The notes below the pieces were generated by a model. It ran no database searches and was not told the DNA's origin. It worked only from the letters and a program-made list of their open reading frames with translations. From positions 1-48,980 of the forward strand of contig DASTPP010000372.1 of assembly GCA_035762175.1 (NCBI GenBank): a DNA stretch of 48,980 nucleotides, in the 5' to 3' direction. The translations under genes and the position numbers were made by a program. This DNA is from DASTPP01 sp035762175. GTDB taxonomy: Bacteria > Myxococcota_A > Polyangia > Polyangiales > Polyangiaceae. Shown one piece after another: positions 8,644 to 20,687 of the stretch (positions within the stretch are counted from its first letter, which is position 1; each line of letters opens with the position of its first letter).

Positions 8644-9288
8644 GCGGCCAGCGAGCAGCTGCCGGCCTCGGGCTCAGGGCGCGGGGCAACGCGCGACGGC
8701 GGGGCGAAACGACGCAGGACGAAGAATGTCCGGCCGAGGGCGGAAGCGGTGCCCCGGAGGCGTAAACTGAAGGCGAAGCGGCGATCGCCGGCGGCGCGGG
8801 CGCGACCGGGGCGGCCGGCGCGAGGGCGAAGGCAAGAAAAGCGACGCGTTCGGCAAAAGTTAGACGGGCCACGCCCACCCGAGGTACCGGTCGACTTCGC
8901 CCGCGCAAACGGCCGCGGGGGCGGCGCGAGGGCGCCGCGGCGGCGAGGCCGGGCCCCCTCCCCCCCGGGCGTCGCGGGGGCCGGGCCGCACGAAAGGGCC
9001 CGCCTGTCAAGCACTTCGACGTTTGGACGTCTGAACGTCTAAACACTTGGACGGCACACGTCTTGCCTGAGCAGATGCGCAGGAGCCGAATCGGGCTCGG
9101 GCGCGCAACGAATTTGCCTTCGCACCTTTCCTTACCTAGCGTCGACCGCCTCGACCCCCTTGCGCGCCCTGAACCTGAGCGGGCACAACCCAAGGTGTAG
9201 AGCGGGTCGGCAGCACACCATATTTGGGGCACATCGGGTTCTCGAACATGCGGGCGTACCCTTCTTTTTCGGAGCAGGAGAGGACATC
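8644..9288. other. Leader region upstream of nrdJ
   Basis: 645 bp without a convincing gene; open frames here are Arg-rich and lack initiation context. It contains a hairpin with 8-nt periodicity at 9021-9044 and, at 9218-9227, the near-palindrome CCATATTTGG, which could be an operator for the reductase gene. I do not see B12-box or other cobalamin riboswitch core sequences. The nrdJ ribosome-binding site lies at 9277-9283. Confidence 0.5.
9013..9054. promoter_or_regulatory. 8-bp iterated motif with 10-bp hairpin
   Basis: Five consecutive 8-bp units read TTCGACGT, TTGGACGT, CTGAACGT, CTAAACAC, TTGGACGG. Within them 9021-9044 forms a hairpin: GTTTGGACGT, loop CTGA, ACGTCTAAAC, all ten positions paired in RNA if one G-U is allowed. 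The stretch is clearly less G+C-rich than its surroundings. It may be a regulator-binding array or an RNA structure in the nrdJ leader. Confidence 0.55.
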
Positions 9289-12200
9289 ATGACGGTCGCG
9301 AAGGCGCTGAACGGCAACGGGCTTGCGCACGGAAGGGCTGAACACGTGTCCCGTGAACGGATGACGGGGATGACCGGCCGAAATTCCGGCCGAAAAGAGA
9401 AACCAAAGTCGGCCCGCGGCGGCGCGCGGCGCGGCGTGCCGGTGCCCCGGCACTACACGGCCGCCGGGCAAGACCCCTTCTCGACCGTCGTCTGGGAGCG
9501 GCGCACCAGCGTCATCACCAACCCCGACGGCTCGGTCGTCTTCAAGATGGAAGGCGCCGAGGTGCCCGAGGGCTGGTCGCAGCTCGCGACCGACATCGTG
9601 GTGTCGAAGTACTTCCGCAAGGCGGGCGTCGGCGGCGACGCGAAGCAGGGCGAGACGAGCGTCAAGCAGGTGGTCGAGCGGCTGGCGAAGACCATCCGCG
9701 AGGCGGGCGAGCGCGCGGGCGGCTACTTCGCGTCGAAGCGCGACGCCGACGCCTTCGAGGCCGAGCTCTCGTACATGCTCGTGCACCAGATCGGCGCCTT
9801 CAACAGCCCCGTGTGGTTCAACTGCGGCCTCTTCCACCGCTACGGCATCGCGGGCTCGGGCGGCAACTGGGCCTACAGCGAGCAGCAGGGCGAGGTCGTC
9901 GAGACGAAGAACGCCTACGAGCAGCCGCAGTGCTCGGCCTGCTTCATCCAGAGCGTCAACGACGACCTGATGAGCCTCTACGAGCTCGTCAAGAGCGAGG
10001 CGCGCCTCTTCAAGTACGGCTCGGGCACCGGGTCGAACTTCAGCGCCATCCGCGGCAAGCAAGAGAAGCTCTCGGGCGGCGGCACCTCGTCGGGCCTGAT
10101 GAGCTTCCTCGAGGTGTTCGACCGCGCCGCCGGCGCCACCAAGTCGGGCGGCACGACGCGCCGGGCGGCCAAGATGGTCTGCCTCGACATGGACCACCCC
10201 GAGATCGCCGACTTCATCAACTGGAAGGTCCGCGAGGAGCGCAAGGCCCAGGCCCTCATCGCCGCCGGCTACGCCAGCGACTTCAACGGCGAGGCCTACC
10301 ACACGGTCTCGGGCCAGAACTCGAACAACTCGGTGCGCGTCACCGACGAGTTCATGCGCGCCGCGCTCGCCGGCGCCCCCTGGCAGACGCGCATGCGCAC
10401 CACGGGCGAGGTCGTCGACACCTACAACGCGCGCGACCTCTGGCAGAAGCTCGCCGAGGCCGCCTGGGGCTGCGCCGACCCGGGCGTGCAGTACGACTCG
10501 ACCATCAACAAGTGGCACACCTGCCCGAACTCGGGGCGCATCAACGCCTCGAACCCGTGCAGCGAGTACATGTTCCTCGACGACACGGCCTGCAACCTCG
10601 CGAGCCTGAACCTGACCAAGTTCTTGCGCGACGACGGCTCGTTCGACGTCGAGGCCTACCGGCACGCGACGCGCGTCTTCTTCATGGCGCAAGAGATCCT
10701 GGTCGACTTCTCGTCGTACCCGACGAAGAACATCGCCAAGAACAGCCACGACTACCGGCCCCTCGGCCTCGGCTACGCCAACCTCGGCTCGCTCCTGATG
10801 CTGCTCGGCATCCCCTACGATAGCGACCGGGGCCGGGCCATGGCCGCCGCCCTGACGGCCATCCTCTGCGGGCAGGCGTACCGCGCCAGCGCGGAGATGG
10901 CCGGCTCGAAGGGCCCCTTCGAGGGCTTCGCCAAGAACCGCGAGCCGATGCTGCGCGTGATGCGCATGCACCGCGACGCCGCCTACGACATCGACCGCGA
11001 GGCCTGCCCCGAGGCGCTCTGGCGCGCCGCGCGCGAAGACTGGGACGGGGCGGTGCGCCTCGGCGAAGAGCACGGCTACCGCAACGCGCAGGCCACCGTG
11101 CTCGCGCCGACCGGCACCATCGGCCTGCTGATGGACTGCGACACGACGGGCATCGAGCCCGACTTCGCCCTCGTCAAGTTCAAGAAGCTCGCCGGCGGCG
11201 GCTACTTCAAGATCGTCAACCAGTCGGTGCCCGCCGCCTTGCAGCGGCTCGGCTACGGCGCCGTCGAGGCGCAAGAGATCGTCGCCTACGTCTCGGGCAC
11301 CAACACGCTGCTCGGCGCCCCGCACGTCAACCGCGCGACCTTGCGCGCCCGCGGCCTCGACGACGTCGACCTCGCCAAGGTCGAGGCCGCCATCCCCGGC
11401 GTCTTCGACCTCGAGCAGGCCTTCGCCCCCTGGGTGCTCGGCGAAGACGCCCTCGCCCGCCTCGGCGCCGGCCCCGTCGACGGCGCCCGCGCGCCCGGCT
11501 TCTCGCTCCTGCGCCACCTCGGCTTCAGCCCCTCGCAGATCGCCGAGGCCAACGACACCATCGTCGGCCGCATGACCATCGAGGGCGCCCCGCACCTGCG
11601 CCCCGAGCACCTGCCCGTCTTCGACTGCGCCAACCGCTGCGGCAAGACCGGCCAGCGCTTTCTGCCGCCCATGAGCCACGTGCGCATGATGGCCGCGACG
11701 CAACCCTTCTTGTCGGGCGCCATCTCGAAGACCGTCAACCTGCCGGCCGACTCGACGGTCGAAGACGTCCGCGAGATCTACGAAGAGGGCTGGCGCCTCG
11801 GCCTCAAGGCCGTCGCCCTCTACCGCGACGGCTCGAAGGCCTCGCAGCCCCTCTCGACCTCGTCGAAAGACAAAGACAAGGCCGAGGCGGCCGAGGCCAA
11901 GGCCCCCGCCGACGAGGCGCCCCCGCCCGCCCCCGCGGCCGACCCCGTGCCCGTCGCCGTCGCGGCGCCGCTGCCCGCCGAGGTGCGCTCGCACCCGGGC
12001 GGCGTGCGCGTGCGCCTGCCGAAGAAGCGCCGCGGCTTCACCCAAGAGGCCCGCGTCGGCGGCCACAAGATCTTCTTGCGCACCGGCGAGTACGAAGACG
12101 GCACGCTCGGCGAGATCTTCATCGACATGCACAAAGAGGGCGCCGCCTTCCGCTCGCTGATGAACTGCTTCGCCATGTCGGTCTCGGTCGGCCTGCAGTA

Positions 12201-12633
12201 CGGCGTGCCCCTCGAGACCTTCGTCGAGCAGTTCACCTTCACCCGCTTCGAGCCGCAGGGCTCGGTCGAGGGGCACCCGAACATCAAGCTCGCCACCTCG
12301 ATCGTCGACTACCTGTTCCGCGTCCTCGGCGTCGAGTACTTGCATCGCTACGACCTCGCCCACGTCAAGCCCGAGGGCGTCTCGCAGAGCGTCGACACCC
12401 CGAGCATCCTGCCGCCCATCGGCGCGTCCTTCAGCCAGGGCGAGGTGCCCCACGCCGCCGCCACCCCCGTGCCCGCGCTCACCGCCGGCGAGGGCATCAA
12501 CTCGGCCCTCGACCAGCAGCTCGAAGAGATGATGGGCGACGCCCCCGTCTGCGACGGATGCGGCCACATCACCGTCCGCAACGGCGCTTGCTACAAGTGC
12601 CTCAACTGCGGCAACTCGATGGGCTGCTCCTAG
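9289..12633 (+). CDS. nrdJ: Adenosylcobalamin-dependent (class II) ribonucleoside-diphosphate reductase
   Basis: 1114 residues from the ATG at 9289, chosen because CAGGAGAGG sits just upstream; the frame is open 43 codons further but without initiation signals. The enzyme reduces ribonucleotides to deoxyribonucleotides using coenzyme B12, without oxygen or a separate radical subunit. Visible residues: first redox Cys in QPQCSACFI, radical-site NPCSE, CNLASLNL, and LAPTGTIGLLMDCDTTGIEPD. After about residue 850 is an Ala/Pro-rich linker, then the TSCPD-type domain (GEIFIDMHKEGAAFRSLMNC through HPNIKLATSIVDYLF), and a C-terminal zinc-ribbon-like tail with CDGCGH and CYKCLNCG that likely carries the thiol-relay cysteines. 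Length and order match the NrdJ type with a zinc tail. It stands alone between non-metabolic neighbours. Confidence 0.96.
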   Translation: MTVAKALNGNGLAHGRAEHVSRERMTGMTGRNSGRKEKPKSARGGARRGVPVPRHYTAAGQDPFSTVVWERRTSVITNPDGSVVFKMEGAEVPEGWSQLATDIVVSKYFRKAGVGGDAKQGETSVKQVVERLAKTIREAGERAGGYFASKRDADAFEAELSYMLVHQIGAFNSPVWFNCGLFHRYGIAGSGGNWAYSEQQGEVVETKNAYEQPQCSACFIQSVNDDLMSLYELVKSEARLFKYGSGTGSNFSAIRGKQEKLSGGGTSSGLMSFLEVFDRAAGATKSGGTTRRAAKMVCLDMDHPEIADFINWKVREERKAQALIAAGYASDFNGEAYHTVSGQNSNNSVRVTDEFMRAALAGAPWQTRMRTTGEVVDTYNARDLWQKLAEAAWGCADPGVQYDSTINKWHTCPNSGRINASNPCSEYMFLDDTACNLASLNLTKFLRDDGSFDVEAYRHATRVFFMAQEILVDFSSYPTKNIAKNSHDYRPLGLGYANLGSLLMLLGIPYDSDRGRAMAAALTAILCGQAYRASAEMAGSKGPFEGFAKNREPMLRVMRMHRDAAYDIDREACPEALWRAAREDWDGAVRLGEEHGYRNAQATVLAPTGTIGLLMDCDTTGIEPDFALVKFKKLAGGGYFKIVNQSVPAALQRLGYGAVEAQEIVAYVSGTNTLLGAPHVNRATLRARGLDDVDLAKVEAAIPGVFDLEQAFAPWVLGEDALARLGAGPVDGARAPGFSLLRHLGFSPSQIAEANDTIVGRMTIEGAPHLRPEHLPVFDCANRCGKTGQRFLPPMSHVRMMAATQPFLSGAISKTVNLPADSTVEDVREIYEEGWRLGLKAVALYRDGSKASQPLSTSSKDKDKAEAAEAKAPADEAPPPAPAADPVPVAVAAPLPAEVRSHPGGVRVRLPKKRRGFTQEARVGGHKIFLRTGEYEDGTLGEIFIDMHKEGAAFRSLMNCFAMSVSVGLQYGVPLETFVEQFTFTRFEPQGSVEGHPNIKLATSIVDYLFRVLGVEYLHRYDLAHVKPEGVSQSVDTPSILPPIGASFSQGEVPHAAATPVPALTAGEGINSALDQQLEEMMGDAPVCDGCGHITVRNGACYKCLNCGNSMGCS

Positions 12634-13230
12634 AGCGCCGGTCGGACAACGCGAAAGCCCGGCCAATTCGGGGCTGTAGGCTTCTGTCGCAGGGGGGCAA
12701 TTTTTCGGGGTTTGGGGCTGGTGTTAGGCTTAATCCGACCGGCGTTCTAGCGCGGCACCCGTTCGCTGCACGATCGGGCGCCGCGCCGACCCACTTGCTC
12801 CCTCGCCCGGCGCCCCAAAGGTTTTCTTCCGGTCCGACGGTGGAACCACACTTCTTATCAACTTACCTTGAGCCCAACGCAGTATCCGACGCCCGCCGAA
12901 CGCCGTAAGGCCCCGGCGGGCGTCGCCTTTTCGACCGCCGCGGGCGCGAGCGCCGGGGGGCCTCGATCCGAGGCGTTTCTTCGCCCGAACGCCCCCCCGG
13001 CCGCGCGGGCCGCCCGGCCCTCCCTTCGCCCGCGGCGCGGCGGGACGAACAACGCCCGCGCGGGCCTTGACGGTTCGGCCCTCGGGGCTACTCTTCTATA
13101 CCTTCGCTCGGCCGCCGTCGCGCCGATGCCCGCGTCGAGAAACGGCCCGCGCGCCGCAGCGCGGCGGCCGGCAACGCAACACGGCCGCCGTGCGACCGCG
13201 CCACACCCGTCCAACGGGGGAGGGTCTCCC
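12634..13230. other. Intergenic region, no gene recognised
   Basis: About 600 bp between nrdJ and a small gene. I find no long hairpin followed by a T tract, no RNA gene and no supported reading frame. The segment 12690-12860 is somewhat less G+C-rich and may hold the promoter of the following small gene. Confidence 0.5.
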
Positions 13231-13506
13231 ATGGCATGTTTCACCATTCGAGTCGAACTGCACGATGCCACGCGAGGCGACTACGACGTTCTCTATCGCC
13301 ACCTCGCCGAATACAACATTACCAACACCATCGTCTCGCCCGCCGGGGTCCGCCACAAGCTGCCGATGGCAGAATACAATTACGAGGGCGCCGCCACGCC
13401 CCGGCAGGTCCTCGAGGCAATCAAGTTTTGCGCCGCGAAGACGACCAAGTCGTATTCTATCCTGGTGACCGAAGCCTCGAACCGCGCCTGGCACGGCCTG
13501 CAATAA
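13231..13506 (+). CDS. Small ferredoxin-like-fold protein, DUF2622/GhoS-like (tentative)
   Basis: 91 residues with a strong ribosome-binding site (GGGGGAGGG) seven bases before ATG 13231. The sequence alternates strand and helix: MACFTIRVELHD, then a helix with YDVLYRHLAEYN, strand TIVSPAGVRHKLPMAEYNY, helix PRQVLEAIKFCAAKT, strand SYSILVTEA and a final RAWHGLQ. This is how I remember members of DUF2622, annotated by relation to the GhoS antitoxin endoribonuclease. There is no GhoT-like small membrane toxin beside it, so a toxin-antitoxin role is not supported by context. Codon use matches the genome. The existence of the gene is much surer than its function. Confidence 0.7.
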   Translation: MACFTIRVELHDATRGDYDVLYRHLAEYNITNTIVSPAGVRHKLPMAEYNYEGAATPRQVLEAIKFCAAKTTKSYSILVTEASNRAWHGLQ

Positions 13507-13586
13507 CCCGGCGGCGCCCGCGGCCGCCGGCGCAAAGCCCGGGCGGCGCGACGGCCGTCGGCGCACTCGGCGGCTGATTCGGTACG

Positions 13587-14240
13587 ATGGGCGCGGCCGC
13601 CATGCCCCGCCCGCCCCTCCGCTTGTACCTCGCCCGGCTCAACGCTGGCGTCCGCTCGTGCCTCGCCCGGCTCAGCGCCGGCCCCCCCCTGCGCCTCGCC
13701 TGGCTCAGCACCGGCAGCCCCCTGCGCCTCGCCTGGCTCAGCGCCGGCGCCCGCTTGTGCCTCGTCCTGCTCAGCGCCGGCGCCTGCGGCGGCGAGCGCT
13801 CGAATGTGCCGCCCGCCCTCGAGTCCGCCCCCTCCGAGGCCGCGAGCGTCGCCCCCGCGTCTCCCCCCGACGCATCGCCGCCCGACGTCCCGCCCCAGCC
13901 CGGCTCCCGGCCCCGCGACGCCGGCCCCCCCAAGCCGTTGCCCCGCGACGCCGGCCCCGCCAAGGCCCCGCCCCGCCGCTGGGCGGTCTCCCGAAACGGT
14001 AAGGTATTTCTTCGTCTTACCGACGAGCCAGGCCGCATCATCGATACCAACGCCCCGCCCCCGCCGCCGGACGCCATCCCACCCCCGCACCCCTTTCTGA
14101 GCGGCACCTGCGGCGGCGAGATCGTAGCCTGCTCGAAGGCGGGCGAGCTCTTGCGCGCCTCGTCGTCAACCAAAGAATTCCTCGCCAAGCTGCGCGCCGC
14201 CGGCTTCGACGTGCGCGAGCTCGAGCCCGGTGCTCTCTGA
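13587..14240 (+). CDS. Putative lipoprotein with repeat-expanded leader
   Basis: 217 residues. The leader is five tandem 11-residue units ending in a Cys (LVLLSAGAC at about residue 67), then Pro-rich spacers. The C-terminal 80 residues form the only compact part: VFLRLTDEPGRIIDTNAP, a Pro run, FLSGTCGGEIVACSKAGELL and SSTKEFLAKLRAAGFDVREL. The last segment resembles a small alpha/beta unit with two cysteines that could bridge. No family recognised. The true start may be ATG 13587 or ATG 13602. It is 80 bp after the DUF2622-like gene. Confidence 0.6.
   Translation: MGAAAMPRPPLRLYLARLNAGVRSCLARLSAGPPLRLAWLSTGSPLRLAWLSAGARLCLVLLSAGACGGERSNVPPALESAPSEAASVAPASPPDASPPDVPPQPGSRPRDAGPPKPLPRDAGPAKAPPRRWAVSRNGKVFLRLTDEPGRIIDTNAPPPPPDAIPPPHPFLSGTCGGEIVACSKAGELLRASSSTKEFLAKLRAAGFDVRELEPGAL
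13620..13784 (+). repeat. 33-bp tandem repeat, five units, in a lipoprotein leader
   Basis: Five 33-bp units (165 bp) coding for 11-residue blocks such as PLRLAWLSAGA and RLCLVLLSAGA. The last block supplies the residues just before the putative lipidated Cys, so the repeat is made from the signal-peptide end itself. In-frame unit length. Confidence 0.88.
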
Positions 14241-14257
14241 AGGGCCGCCCTTCGACC

Positions 14258-14500
14258 ATGCCCCGCGCCCTCCGCACGCTGGCCCGCACGGCGCCCCTCG
14301 CCTTCGCCCTCCGCACGCTCGCCCGAACGGCGCCCCTCGCCTTCGCCCTCTGCGCCTGCCCGCCGGCTCGCCACCCCGCCCCCCCGAGCGCGCCCGCCCC
14401 TTGGCACCTGCCCCCTCGCGCCCCGCCCCCCGGCACCGCCCCGGGCCCCGTCGAGCCCGCCCCGCCGCCGGCGGCCGCGCCGGGCGCGACGCCCCCCTGA
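14258..14500 (+). CDS. Very small Pro/Ala-rich putative lipoprotein
   Basis: 80 residues from ATG 14258. The leader consists of two identical 13-residue copies (RTLARTAPLAFAL twice) followed by CAC, and the rest is Pro/Ala-rich with no structured part. It begins 18 bp after the previous stop and shares its odd architecture of a duplicated leader plus a Pro-rich tail. It could be a real small exported protein or a chance frame in G+C-rich DNA; the near-perfect leader duplication is the main reason to list it. Confidence 0.4.
   Translation: MPRALRTLARTAPLAFALRTLARTAPLAFALCACPPARHPAPPSAPAPWHLPPRAPPPGTAPGPVEPAPPPAAAPGATPP
14273..14350 (+). repeat. 39-bp tandem duplication in a leader
   Basis: Two 39-bp copies, differing by two bases, each encoding the 13-residue signal-like segment of the small protein that starts at 14258. 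Confidence 0.85.
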
Positions 14501-14594
14501 AAGCTCCGCCGCCCCCGCCATCGCCCTCGACGCCCCCTCGAATCATGGCGCGGGGTGCGATCGCGTCGGCGCCGGCGGGGCGCCCCGCTTCGGC

Positions 14595-15827
14595 TCAGGG
14601 CTTGAACGTGTCGACCGCCTGGCGCCCCACCGCCGGGTCGTCGGTGAAGACGCCGTCGAGCCCGGCCTTGAGGTAGGCCTGAATCTCGGTGACCGAGCCG
14701 CTCGGGTTGCGCACGCTGTCGGCCCCGGGGGCCTTGAGGGGGGCGGGCAAGAAGCTATTCTCCGGGCGGAACGTCCACGAGTGGACGACGAGCTTCGACG
14801 CGTGCGCGAGGCGAATGACGTCCGACGGCGGTTGGAACGCGCCCGCCGCGTCGACCTTGATCAGGTTCAGCTTGTAGGGCCCGATGCCGTCGGCGTACGT
14901 GGCGATCTCTTTGATGCCCGCCTCGGTCAAGAGGTCGGCGTACGTGCGCGCGTCGCCGGCCGCGACGAAGTCGTAGGGCGCCTTGGCGGCGTCGTCGATG
15001 AGCTGCACGAGCTTCCAGTTGGGTTGCGAGGCGCCGATGGCCCCGCGAAGCTCTTTCAAGTTCCACACTTCGAACGATTGAATGTAGACCGTGGTCGTCT
15101 TGGCCGTAAACTCGTCGGCCCGGAGCAGGTCGATCAGCTTGGCCTCGAAGGGCAGGTTGATCGACTTGAAGTACGAGGGGTGCTTGGTCTCGGGGTAGAG
15201 GCCGATGGTGCGTCCGGTCTCGGCCGACATCGTCTTGGCGAGCGCGACCACCTCGGCGAGGGTGGGTATCGACTCGTCGGTGTACCGCTGGTTGTCGGGG
15301 CGAACCGAGGGTATGCGCTCCCGGGCGCGCAGCCGCTTGAGCTCGTCGAGCGTGAAGTCTTCGGTGAACCAGCCCTCGATGGCCGCGCCGTCGATGGTCT
15401 TGGTGGTCTTGCGCGCGGCGAACTCGTCGACCTCGGCGACGTTGGTGGTGCCCGTGATGTCGTTCTCGTGGCGGGCGACGAGCACGCCGTCTTTGGTGAG
15501 CACGAGGTCGGGCTCGATGACGTCGGCGCCGTCTTCGATCGCCTTGCGGTACGAGGCGAGCGTGTGCTCGGGCCGCAGCGCGCTGGCGCCGCGGTGGCCG
15601 ATGACGACGGGCTTGGCGGCGGTGGCGGGCGGGTCGGAGGGGGGCATGGTGGTGGGCTGCGGGCGCACGCTGCCGACGATGGGGATGGGGTTCGGCGGGT
15701 CGCTCTCGCCGGCGCAGTGGCTCAGGGCGAGGCCGCAGGCCGCCGCGAGCGGCGCGGCGGCCGCGGGCCAGAGGGCGCGGCGGGGGCGCGCGGGGGCGGG
15801 ACGCGGTTGGTTGCTAGGTGCGTACAC
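14595..15827 (-). CDS. Periplasmic glycerophosphodiester phosphodiesterase
   Basis: 410 residues, GTG start complementary to 15825-15827 with GAGGA upstream. The leader (RRALWPAAAAPLAAACGLAL) suggests export, possibly as a lipoprotein. The catalytic domain opens with VIGHRGASALRPEHTLASY, the GDPD signature containing the first catalytic His and Glu-type residues. It continues with VIEPDLVLTKDGVLVARHEND, where the second His and metal-binding Glu/Asp lie, then LYPETKHPSYF and GVFTDDPAVGRQ. The long form with the insert FTEDFTLDELKRLRARERIP resembles periplasmic GlpQ. It hydrolyses glycerophosphodiesters to an alcohol and glycerol-3-phosphate. As last gene of the glycerol-import operon it probably supplies glycerol-containing substrates from lipids. 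Confidence 0.93.
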   Translation of the reverse strand: MYAPSNQPRPAPARPRRALWPAAAAPLAAACGLALSHCAGESDPPNPIPIVGSVRPQPTTMPPSDPPATAAKPVVIGHRGASALRPEHTLASYRKAIEDGADVIEPDLVLTKDGVLVARHENDITGTTNVAEVDEFAARKTTKTIDGAAIEGWFTEDFTLDELKRLRARERIPSVRPDNQRYTDESIPTLAEVVALAKTMSAETGRTIGLYPETKHPSYFKSINLPFEAKLIDLLRADEFTAKTTTVYIQSFEVWNLKELRGAIGASQPNWKLVQLIDDAAKAPYDFVAAGDARTYADLLTEAGIKEIATYADGIGPYKLNLIKVDAAGAFQPPSDVIRLAHASKLVVHSWTFRPENSFLPAPLKAPGADSVRNPSGSVTEIQAYLKAGLDGVFTDDPAVGRQAVDTFKP

Positions 15828-15853
15828 GGTTCGTCCTCGCTTTCTCGCGCGCC

Positions 15854-17641
<1,788 letters not shown>

Positions 17642-17643
17642 GG

Positions 17644-17916
17644 TCAACCCCATCGCCCGACGGCGAGCGTAAAGAGAACCGAGAGCCCGACTGCGAACCA
17701 CTGCGAGGCCGACGCGAGCCCGGCCCACGCGAGGTTGATGTACGCGCTGCCGAGCAGGCCGACGAAGAGCCGGTCGCCGCGCGTCGTCGGCATCGGCAAG
17801 AGCCCGCGCCGCGGCGCCGAGGGCCGCCGCACCCCCGCGACCGTGTAGCCCGCGAGCAAGAGCGCGACGGCGGCGAAGAAGAGCGCCGTCGGGGCGGTCC
17901 AGGCCATCCATTTCAT
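17644..17916 (-). CDS. DUF2160 small membrane protein of the glycerol transporter operon
   Basis: 90 residues with a start complementary to 17914-17916. Three hydrophobic helices are separated by a basic loop: TAPTALFFAAVALLLAGYTV, then PTTRGDRLFVGLLGSAYINL, then SASQWFAVGLSVLFTLAVGR. The segment TTRGDRLFVGLLGSAY is what I recognise as the DUF2160 signature. Genes of this family lie between permease and binding-protein genes in glycerol ABC operons, exactly as here, with 2 bp on each side. Its molecular role is not established. Confidence 0.85.
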   Translation of the reverse strand: MKWMAWTAPTALFFAAVALLLAGYTVAGVRRPSAPRRGLLPMPTTRGDRLFVGLLGSAYINLAWAGLASASQWFAVGLSVLFTLAVGRWG

Positions 17917-17918
17917 GG

Positions 17919-18712
17919 CTAGACCCGGCCCAGGGCGAAGCCCTTGGCGATGTAGTTGCGCACGAACCCGATGACGACCGCGCCGGGCACGATGGTGAGC
18001 ACGCCGGCGGCGGCGAGCACGCCCCAGTCCATGCCGGCGGCGCTGACGGTGCGGGTCATGGTGGCGGCGATGGGCTTGGCGTTGACCGAGGTGAGCGTGC
18101 GCGCCAGCAGCAGCTCGACCCAGCTGAACATGAAGCAGAAGAAGGCGGTCACCCCGACGCCGGCGCGCACGAGCGGCAGGAAGATGCGCACGAAGAAGCG
18201 GAAGAAGCCGTAGCCGTCGACGTACGCGGTCTCGTCGATCTCGCGGGGCACGCCCGACATGAAGCCCTCCAAGATCCACACGGCGAGGGGCACCGTGAAG
18301 AGGGTGTGCGAGAGCGCGACGGCCCAGGGCGTGTCGAAGAGCCCGACGCTCGAGTAGAGCTGGAAGAAGGGCAGCAGAAAGACCGCGGGCGGCGACATGC
18401 GGTTCGTCAGCAGCCAGAAGAAGAGGTGCTTGTCGCCGAGGAAGCGGTAGCGCGAGAAGGCGTAGGCGGCCGGCAGCGCGAGGGCGACCGAGAAGGCGGT
18501 GTTGAGGGCGACGTAGGTGAGCGAGTTGACGTAGCCCTGGGCCCAGCCCGGGTCGGTGAAGATGGTGACGTAGTTGGCGAGGGTCGGCCGCCGCGGCACG
18601 ACCGCGAGGGCGCCCACGATCTCTTCGTTCGTCTTGAGCGACATGCCGACGAGCCAGTAGACGGGCACGAGCGAGAGCGCGAGGTACGCGGGCAGCAGGG
18701 CGCGGGCGGGCC

Positions 18713-18716
<4 letters not shown>
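17919..18716 (-). CDS. glpQ: Glycerol ABC transporter permease, second subunit
   Basis: 265 residues with six membrane helices. The MalFG-type EAA loop is REIDETAYVDGYGFFRFFVRIFLPL, which contacts the ATPases; NRMSPPAVFLLPFFQLY is a conserved loop of this subfamily. The start codon overlaps the stop of the upstream permease (ATGA), indicating translational coupling. The symbol follows the Rhizobium transporter and is not the GDPD also called GlpQ in enterics. It forms the membrane channel with the other permease. Confidence 0.85.
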
Positions 18717-19576
<860 letters not shown>

Positions 19577-19588
19577 CGAGCGGCCCGC

Positions 19589-20687
19589 TCAGGCCACGGC
19601 CCGGCCGTCGGCGTAAAGGGTGGTGAAGCGCGGCGGGAACTCGAGCCAACACTCGTCGCCCGGCGCGGGCGGCGCCTCGCTCTCGTCGAGCTTGAACTTC
19701 ACCGGGCACCGCCCGAGGCGCGCCGAGACGAGGGCGTAGGGCCCGAGCGCCTCGACGGCCGTGACGACCGCCTTCGGCGCGCCGTCCGCCGGCGGGCCCC
19801 CCTCGCCCCCCGGGGCGGGCGCCCGCCGCGCGAGGTGCTCGGGGCGGATGCCGAGCAGCAGCTCGCCCCCCGCCGCCCGCGCCCGGGCCGAGACGCCCGG
19901 CGGCAGCGCGACGCGCTGGCCCTCGACGAGGGCGTCGTCGCCCGCCAGGGCGCAGGGCAGCAGGTTCATGCCGGGGCTGCCGATGAAGTGGCCGACGAAG
20001 GCGTGCGCGGGGCGCTCGAAGAGGTCTTGCGGGCTGCCCCGCTGCAAGACGCGCCCCTCGTTCATGACGACGACCTCGTCGGCGAGCGTCAGCGCCTCGA
20101 CCTGGTCGTGCGTGACGTACACCAGCGTCACGCCGAGCTCGGCGTGCACCTGCCGCAGCTTGCGCCGCAGCCGCCACTTCTCGTGCGGATCGATGACCGT
20201 GAGCGGCTCGTCGAGCAAGATGGCCGCCACGTCCCGGCGCACGAGGCCGCGGCCGAGCGAGATGCGCTGCTGGCGGTCGGCGGTCAGCCGGCTCGCCTTG
20301 CGGCCGAGGTCGGCCGTCAGCTCGAGCAGCTCGGCGATCTGCTCGACGCGCGCGCGCGCCTCGGCCCAGCCGACGCCCCGGTTGCGCAGCGGGAACGCCA
20401 GGTTCTCGAAGACCGTCATCGTGTCGTAAAGCACGGGAAACTGGAACACCTGCGCGATGTTGCGCACCTCGGGCGGGGCCGCGGTGACGTCGACGCCGTC
20501 GAACCAGACCGAGCCCTCGGTCGGCGCGAGCAGCCCCGACATGACGTTGAGCAGCGTCGTCTTGCCGCAGCCCGAGGGGCCGAGCAGCGCGTAGGCGCCG
20601 CCCGCCTCCCAGGCGAGGTCGAGCGGCTTGAGCGCGTGGGCGCCCCCGCCCCCGGGCGGCCCGTAGCGGTGCGCGACGCCCCGCAGC

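Noticed and set aside
9216..9233. NrdR box at CACCATATTTGGGG
   Set aside because: Only one copy and a poor fit to the NrdR consensus; normally two boxes are present. Mentioned only as a possible operator.
8644..9288. Cobalamin riboswitch before the B12-dependent reductase
   Set aside because: Expected from biology, but no B12-box-like core or matching helices were found.
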